From positions 1-64,000 of the forward strand of contig NZ_MBEU01000075.1 of NCBI RefSeq assembly GCF_001954275.1: 64,000 nucleotides of DNA, in the 5' to 3' direction. Below the pieces are notes generated by a model. The model was not told the origin of the DNA. It did not search any database and was given only the letters and a program-made list of their open reading frames with translations. The translations under genes and the position numbers were made by a program. The stretch is from Mycobacterium sp. IS-836. GTDB lineage: Bacteria > Actinomycetota > Actinomycetes > Mycobacteriales > Mycobacteriaceae. Positions 52,006 to 61,000 of the stretch are shown one piece after another (position 1 is the first letter of the stretch; each line of letters begins with the position of its first letter).

Positions 52006-55000
52006 ATGGTGGATCAACTCCAGCATGCGACCGAAGCGCTGCGCAAAGCGCTGGTACAGGTCGAACGCCTGAAGCGCACCAACCGCGCCCTGCTGGAGCG
52101 GTCGAGCGAGCCGATCGCGATCGTCGGGATGTCCTGCCGCTTCCCGGGCGGCGTCGACACTCCCGAAGCCCTGTGGCAAATGGTTGCCGATGGCCGCGAC
52201 GTGATCTCGGAGTTTCCCACCGACCGTGGGTGGGACCTCGCGACACTGATCGACCCCGACCCCGACGCGCGCCACAAGACGTACGCGCACACCGGTGGCT
52301 TCGTCGACGACGTCGGGGACTTCGACCCCGCGTTCTTCGGCATCGCGCCCAGCGAAGCCCTGGCGATGGACCCCCAGCATCGGATGTTGCTGGAGCTGTC
52401 GTGGGAAGCGTTGGAGCGCGCGGGAATTGACCCTAGCGGGCTGCGCGGCAGCGCCACCGGTGTTTTCGCCGGGCTCATCGTCCAGGGCTACGGCATGCTC
52501 GCCGAGGAGATCGAGGGCTACCGCCTGACCGGAATGACGTCTAGCGTCGCGTCGGGGCGGGTCTCGTATGTGCTCGGTCTGGAGGGCCCGGCGGTGTCGG
52601 TCGACACCGCGTGTTCGTCGTCGTTGGTGGCACTACATATGGCGGTGCAGTCGCTGCGCTCGGGGGAGTGCGACCTGGCACTGGCCGGCGGCGCGACGGT
52701 GAACGCCACGCCGACGGTCTTCGTCGAATTCAGCCGGCACCGCGGATTGGCGCCCGACGGGCGGTGCAAGGCCTACGCTGGGGCGGCCGACGGCGTCGGC
52801 TGGTCCGAGGGCGGGGCGATCCTGGTCGTCGAGCGGTTGTCGGACGCGCAGCGGTTGGGTCATCCGGTGTTGGCGGTGGTGCGGGGTTCGGCGGTCAATC
52901 AGGATGGCGCGTCGAACGGGCTCACCGCGCCGAACGGTCCGTCGCAGCAACGGGTGGTGCGCGCGGCGCTGGCCAACGCGGGGCTCTCGACGGCCGAGGT
53001 CGACGTGGTCGAAGGGCATGGGACGGGCACCACGCTGGGTGACCCGATCGAGGCCCAGGCCTTGCTGGCCACCTATGGCCAGGACCGCGACGAGCCGCTG
53101 TGGCTGGGGTCGATCAAGTCGAACATGGGTCATACGCAGGCCGCCGCCGGTGTGGCCGGTGTCATCAAGATGGTGCAGGCCATGCGCCACGGGGTGCTGC
53201 CGGCGACGCTGCACGTGGATGCGCCGAGCCCGCACGTCGATTGGTCCGCGGGCTCGGTGTCGCTGCTGACCGAGGCGCGGGCGTGGCCGGCGGATCACCA
53301 GCGTCGGGCCGGGGTGTCGTCCTTCGGGATCAGCGGGACCAACGCGCACGTGATCATCGAGGCCGCTCCCGCGGAGCCGGCGCGCGACGTTGCTCCGGTG
53401 CGGTCGGTGGTGCCGTGGGTGATCTCGGCGAAGTCGGCGGCGGCGCTGCGGGCGCAGGCGGCGCGGTTGGCGGCGCACGTGCGCGCCCACGACGAGCTGG
53501 ATGTCGCCGATGTCGGGTGGACGCTGGCGGGCCGGGCGACGTTTGACCATCGGGCCGTTGTTGTGGGTGGCGACCGCGACCGGTTGCTGGCCGGGTTGGA
53601 CGAGCTGGCCGACGACGACGTCGCCGCATCGGTTGTTCGCGGCACCGCGACGCCGGCGGGCAAGACCTTGTTCGTCTTCCCCGGCCAAGGCTCTCAATGG
53701 CTGGGCATGGGCATCGAATTGCTCGATACCGCACCGGTATTCGCGAGCCAGATCGAGGCGTGCGCCGAAGCGTTCGCGGAATTCGTCGACTGGTCGCTGA
53801 TCGATGTGCTGCGCGGCGCCCCCGGTGCTCCCGGGATGGATCGCGTGGACGTCGTGCAGCCGGTCCTCTTCGCGATGATGGTGTCGCTGGCCGAGCTGTG
53901 GAAGTCGATCGGAGTAAGTCCGGATGCGGTGATCGGCCACTCGCAGGGGGAAATCGCCGCGGCCTACGTCGCCGGGGCGCTGTCGCTGCGCGACGCCGCC
54001 CGGGTGGTCACGCTGCGCAGCAAGCTGCTGACGTCGCTGGCCGGCCCCGGGGGCATGCTGTCCATCGCCTGCAGCACCGAGCGGGCCCGGGAGTTGTTGG
54101 CGCCCTACGGTGATCGGGTCAGCATCGCCGCCGTCAACGGCCGGTCGGCCGTCGTGGTGTCGGGTGAGGTGGCGGCGCTCGACGAGCTCGTCGGTTTCTG
54201 TGCCGACCTGGAGCTGCGAACCCGGCGGATCGACGTGGACTACGCGTCGCATTCGGTTGAGGTCGAGGCGATCCGCGGTGAGCTCGCAGAGGTTCTCGAC
54301 GGTATCGAGCCGCACTCTTCCCGCATAGCATTCTTTTCCACCGTGACCGGAACCCGCTTGGACACAGCGGGATTGGATGCCGACTATTGGTATCGCAACA
54401 TCCGCCAGACCGTGCAGTTCGACCAGGCGGTGCGCAACGCGGGTGAGCACGGATACCGAACATTCATCGAATCCAGTCCCCATCCGGCCCTGGTCGCCGG
54501 GATCGAGGACACCGTCAACGACCGCCTGGGCGGTGACGGCGAGGCCATCGTCGTTCCCACCCTGGGCCGCGACGACGGCGGTCTCGAGCGGTTTTTGACG
54601 TCGGCCGCCACCGCGTTCGTCGCGGGAGCGCGCGTGGATTGGCGCGGTGCCCTGGGCGGCGCCGCCTTCGTGGATCTGCCGACGTACGCCTTTGACCGCC
54701 GCCGGTTTTGGCTCTCCGGTGAGGGTGTCGCGGCCGACGCCACCGGCCTGGGGCTGGGCAGCAGCGAGCACCCGCTGCTAAGCGCGGTCGTCGAGCTGCC
54801 GGCGTCCGGCGGGGTGGTACTGACGGGCCGGTTGTCGCCCAGTCTGCAGGGTTGGCTGGCCGATCACGCCGTGTCCGGCCAGGTCGTGTTCCCCGGCGCC
54901 GGGTTCGTGGAGCTGGCGATCCGTGCGGGCGACGAGGTCGGTTGTTCGACGGTCGACGAACTGACGCTGCAGGCGCCGTTGATGTTGCCGGCCAAGGATT

Positions 55001-58000
55001 CTGGGCTCGGCTCGGCCGCCGTCCAGGTGGTGGTGGGCCCCGCCGACGAATCGGGCCGCCGAAGCGTCTCGATTTTCTCGCGCACCGATGCGGACTCCGG
55101 CTGGGTAGGCCACGCCGAGGGCACGCTGAGCCCCGGCTCGATCGAGCCGGACGCGGATCTGTCCGTATGGCCGCCGGCGAACGCGGTCATGGCCGACCCG
55201 GCGGACGGCTACGAACAATTGGCCGCCCTCGGCTACGGCTACGGCCCGGCGTTCAAGGGATTGACCGCGACGTGGGTGCGCGGTGACGAGGTATTCGCCG
55301 AGGTGCGGCTGCCCGAAGCCGCCGGCGGCGTCAATGGGTTCGGCGTGCACCCCGCGCTGCTCGACGCGGCGATGCACGCCCTGGCGATGGGCCACCAAAT
55401 CACCGGCCGGACCGGCGAAATGATGTTGCCCTTCTCGTGGCAGGGCGTGTCGTTGCATGCCGCGGGCGCATCGGCGGTGCGCGCGCGCATCGCGCCGGCG
55501 GACGGCGCAGGTGCCAACGCGGTCTCCATCGAGCTGGCCGACGCGCTGGGATTGCCGGTGCTGTCGGTGCGCGCGATGGTGCCGCGCCCGGTCAACGAGC
55601 GGCAGCTGCGTGCGGCGGTGTCGGGCGCGGGCCCGGACCGGCTGTTCGAGGTGATCTGGTCGCCGGCCGCGACGAAGACCGCCGCGACCGAAGCCGAGTC
55701 ACCCGTTCACCAAGTATTCGAATCCGTTGCGGCCCATGACAACCCGGTCGAGGCAGCCTACGAGCGCACCCACCAGGCGCTGGGCGCCGTGCAGTCGTGG
55801 CTGACCGAGCGGGACTCCGGCGTCCTGGTCGTCGCGACGCGGGGTGCGATGGGATTGGCGGGCGAGGACGTCACCGACCTGGCGGGCGCGGCGGTGTGGG
55901 GGCTGGCGCGCTCGGCGCAGACCGAACACCCCGGCCGGATCGTGCTCGTGGATTGCGACGCGGCCCTCGACGACAGCGCGATAGCCGACGTTCTCGCGAC
56001 CGGTGAACCCCAGGTGCTGCTGCGCGACGGCAAGGTTTATACCCCGCGGGTGCACGGCAACCGCGCTGTCGACGGGATCATGACACCTCCGGGCGAGGGG
56101 CCCTGGCGGCTGGGTATCGACAGCGCGGGCACCTTCGAAAACCTGCAACTGGAGCCGGTTCCCAACGCCGACGCGCCGCTGGAGCCGGGTCAGGTCCGGG
56201 TCGCCCTGCGCGCCATCGCGACAAACTTCCGCGACGTCATGATCACGCTGGGCATGTTCACCCACGACGCCCTGCTTGGCGGCGAGGGCGCCGGCGTGGT
56301 GGTCGAAGTCGGCCCGGGCGTCACCGAGTTCGCGGTCGGCGATTCGGTATACGGCTTCTTTCCCGACGGCAGCGGCACGCTCGTCCCCGGCGACGTTCGC
56401 CTGCTGCTGCCGATGCCCGCCGACTGGTCCTATACCGAAGCCGCCGGTATCTCAGCGGTTTTCACCACCGCATACATGGCGTTCATCCACCTGGCCGACG
56501 TCAAGCCGGGACAGCGGGTGCTGGTGCACGCCGCCGCCGGCGGGGTCGGAATGGCCGCGGTCCAGCTGGCACGGCATCTCGGCCTCGAGGTGTTCGGGAC
56601 CGCGAGCCGCGGCAAGTGGGACACGTTGCGGGCCATGGGCTTCGACGACGACCACATCGGGGACTCACGCACTTTGGAGTTCGAGGACAAGTTCCGGTCG
56701 GTGACCGGCGGCCGCGGCATGGATGTGGTGCTGGACTCGCTGGCCGGTGAATTCGTCGACGCCTCACTGCGGCTGGTCGCGCCCGGCGGGATTTTCCTGG
56801 AGATGGGCAAGACCGACATCCGGGACCCGGGCACGGTGGCCCAGGAATACCCCGGCGTGCGCTACCGCGCCTTCGACCTCTTCGAGCCCGGCCGTCCCCG
56901 GATGCATCAGTGGATGCTCGAACTCGCCGGGCTTTTCGACGCCGGGGTGCTGAAGCCGTTGCCGGCGACGACATTTGACGTGCGACGCGCGCGCAGCGCG
57001 CTGCGCTACCTGAGCCAGGCCCGTCATGTCGGCAAGGTCGTCATGACCATGCCGGGTGCGCTGGGGGCCGGCGCCGTGTTGATCACCGGCGGGACCGGCA
57101 TGGCGGGCTCGACGTTGGCGCGTCACCTCGTCGCGCAGCACGGGGTTCGCGACCTGGTGCTGCTGAGTCGCAGCGGTCCCGGGGCGCCGGGATCCGCCGA
57201 ATTGGTCGCGGAATTGGAGGCGGCCGGAGCGCAGGTGCGGGTGGTCGCGTGCGACGCGGCCGACCGCGACGCGCTGGCGAGGGCGATCGCCGACATCTCC
57301 GAGCAACGGCCGCTGTCGGGCGTGATTCACGCGGCCGGCGTGCTTGACGACGCGGTGGTGACATCCCTGACGCCCGAGCGCGTCGACACAGTGCTGCGGG
57401 CCAAGGTCGACGCGGCATGGAACCTGCACGAGTTGACCCGCGATCTGAATCTGTCGGCGTTCGTGATGTTTTCGTCGATGGCGGGGCTGGTCGGGTCGTC
57501 GGGCCAGGCCAACTACGGGGCCGCCAACTCGTTCCTCGATGCGCTGGCGGCCCATCGGCGGGCGCACGGGCTGCCGGCGATCTCGCTGGCGTGGGGGCTG
57601 TGGGATCAGGCCAGCGCCATGACGGGCGGGTTGGACGCCGCCGACCTCGCTCGGCTCGGCCGGGACGGGATCCTCGCGTTGTCCTCTGCCGAGGCGATGG
57701 AACTGTTCGACACCGCGCTGGTTGTCGACGAGCCGTTCATCGCGCCCGCCCGCATCGATCTCGGCGCCCTGCGCGCCCATGCGGTCGCGGTGCCGCCGAT
57801 GTTCGGCGACCTCGTCAAAGCGCCGACCCGGCGCCGGGTCGACGATTCGCTGGCCGCCGCGAAATCGAAATCGGCGCTCGCGCATCGCCTGGACGGGCTG
57901 CCCGAAGCTGAGCAGCACGCCGTGCTACTGGATCTGGTGCGATCGCACATCGCCACAGTGCTGGGGAACACCACCGCCGAGGCGATCGACCCGGACAAGG

Positions 58001-61000
58001 CGTTCCAGGAGCTTGGCTTCGACTCGCTGACCGCGGTCGAAATGCGTAACCGGCTCAAAACCGCTACGGGACTGGCACTTTCGCCGACGCTTATCTTCGA
58101 CTATCCGACGCCCAACGGCCTGGCCGGCTACATCCGCACCGAGCTCGCCGGCGTTCCGCAGGAAATCAAGGCCGCCCCCGTCGCTCGCGCTACCGGCGAC
58201 GATGCGATCGCAATCGTGGGCATGGCGTGCCGCTATCCGGGCGGGGTGAATTCTCCAGACGACCTGTGGGACATGCTCATCGAGGGCCGCGACGTGCTCT
58301 CCGAATTTCCCACCGATCGCGGCTGGAACCTGTCCGGGCTGTACAACCCGGACCCCGACGTTCCGGGCACCTGCTATACCCGCACCGGCGGCTTCGTGGA
58401 CGGCGTCGCGGACTTCGACCCCGCCTTCTTCGGCATCACGCCGAGCGAGGCGCTGGCCATGGATCCGCAGCAACGGCTGTTCCTGGAGTTGTCCTGGGAA
58501 GCGTTAGAGCGCTCTGGAATTGAGCCCGGCGGGCTGCGCGGCAGCGCCACCGGTGTGTTCGCCGGGGTGTACACGCAGGGCTACGGGATCGGCGCCGCGC
58601 CGGCCGCGGAGGGCTTCCGCCTGACCGGGCAGTCGTCGAGCGTGGCCTCCGGACGGATTTCGTACGCGCTGGGGCTGGAGGGCCCCGCCGTCTCGGTGGA
58701 CACGGCCTGCTCGTCGTCGTTGGTTGCCTTGCACATGGCGGCGCAGTCGCTGCGCTCGGGCGAATGCGACCTGGCGTTGGCCGGTGGAGTCACCGTTAAC
58801 GCCACACCCGACATCTTCATCGAGTTCAGCCGCATGCGCGGGCTGTCCGCGGACGGCCGCTGCAAGGCATACGCCGGCGCGGCCGACGGCACCGGATTCT
58901 CCGAGGGCGGCGGCATGCTCGTCGTCGAGCGCCTGTCGGACGCGCGACGCCTGGGGCACCCCGTGCTGGCAGTGGTCCGCGGGTCGGCCATCAATCAGGA
59001 CGGCGCCTCCAACGGGCTGACCGCGCCCAACGGACCCTCGCAGCAGCGCGTGGTGCGCGCCGCGCTGGCCAACGCCGGATTGTCGGCGGCCGACGTGGAC
59101 GTGGTCGAGGGACACGGGACCGGGACCACTTTGGGCGATCCGATCGAGGCGCAGGCCTTGTTGGCGACCTATGGACAAGACCGGGCCGAACCGCTGTGGC
59201 TGGGGTCGATCAAGTCGAACATGGGCCACACGCAGGCCGCCGCCGGCGTCGCCGGTGTCATCAAGATGGTGCTGGCGATGCGCCGCGAGACGCTGCCCGC
59301 GACTCTGCATGTCGATGAGCCCAGCCCGCACGTGGACTGGTCGGCGGGCTCGGTGTCGTTGCTGACCGAGGCGCGGGCATGGCCCGCGGATCATCCCCGT
59401 CGGGCCGGGGTGTCGTCGTTCGGGATCAGCGGCACCAACGCACATGTCATCGTCGAGGCCGTCCCGGCCGAGCAGCCCGCCGAGCCGGAACCAGGTCCCC
59501 GCGTGCCGGTGGTGCCGTGGGCGGTGTCGGCGAAGTCGCCATCGGCGTTGAGATCTCAGGCCGCGCGGTTGGCGGCGCACGTGCGCGCCCACGGTGAACT
59601 CGACATCGCCGATGTGGGGTGGTCGTTGGCCGGCCGGTCGACGTTTGAGCATCGCGCCGTCGTCGTCGGCGGTGACCGCGAGGAGTTGCTGACCGGGCTG
59701 GACGAGCTGGCCAACGACGATCCGGCCGGGTCGTTCATTGGTGGTTCCGCGACACCCGGCGGCAAGACCGTCTTCGTCTTCCCCGGCCAAGGCGCCCAGA
59801 CACTGGGCATGGGAATGGAATTGCACGCCGCGTACCCGGTTTTCGCCGAGGCGTTCGATGCCGTCGTGGCCGAACTCGACCGGCACCTGCTACGCCCACT
59901 GCGCGACGTCATCTGGGGGTCCGACGAAAACCTGTTGAACTCCACCGAATTCGCACAGCCCGCGCTGTTTGCGGTGGAAGTTGCCCTGTTCCGGTTGCTG
60001 GAATTCTGGGGTGTGCACCCCGATTTCGTGATGGGCCACTCGATCGGCGAGCTGTCGGCCGCGCACGTCGCCGGCGTCTTGTCGCTCGAGAACGCCGCGG
60101 TACTGGTTGCGGCCCGGGGCCGGTTCATGCAGGCCCTGCCGGCGGGCGGGGCGATGATTGCCGTGCAAGCCACCGAAGAGGAGGTGCGGCCGCTGCTGGC
60201 GCCTGAGGCCGGTATCGCCGCGGTCAACGGCCCGGCCTCGGTGGTGATCTCGGGCCCCGACGACGCCGTGACCGCGATCGCGGAGCGGCTCCGCGCCGAC
60301 GGTCGTCGCGTCCATCAGCTCGCCGTCTCGCACGCCTTCCACTCGCCGTTGATGGATCCGATGATCGACGAATTCGGCACCGTCGCCGCCGGACTCGCCG
60401 TCGGCACCGCCACCATCCCGATCGTGTCGAACGTGACCGGACAGCTCGCTGGCGACGACTTCGCTTCGGCGGCGTACTGGAAGCGGCACGTGCGCGAGGC
60501 GGTGCGATTCGCCGACAGCGTGCGCTTCGTGCACTCGGCCGGCGGCACCCGTTTCCTCGAAGTCGGTCCCAGCGGCGGGCTGACGGCGTCGATCGAAGAG
60601 TCGCTACCGGATGCCGCCGTGACGACGATGTCGGCCTTGCGCAAGAACCGCCCGGAGCCGGTGTCCCTGACCAACGCCGTCGCGCAAGGGTTCGTCGCCG
60701 GGATGGCCGTGGACTGGCGCGGCGCCCTCGGGAAGGCCAAATTCGTCGAGTTGCCGACGTATGCCTTTGAGCGACGCCGCTTTTGGCTGTCCGGCGAGGG
60801 CGCTGCGGTCGATGCCGCCGGTCTGGGTCTCGCCGCCGGCGAACATGCCCTACTCGGCGCGGTGGTGGACCTGCCGGCGTCGGGCGGAGTCGTGCTCACC
60901 GGTCGGCTGTCGCCGGGCGCGCAGGGCTGGCTCAACGATCACGCCGTCGGCGGGGTCGTCCTGTTCCCGGGAGCGGGCTTTGTCGAGTTGGCGATCCGCG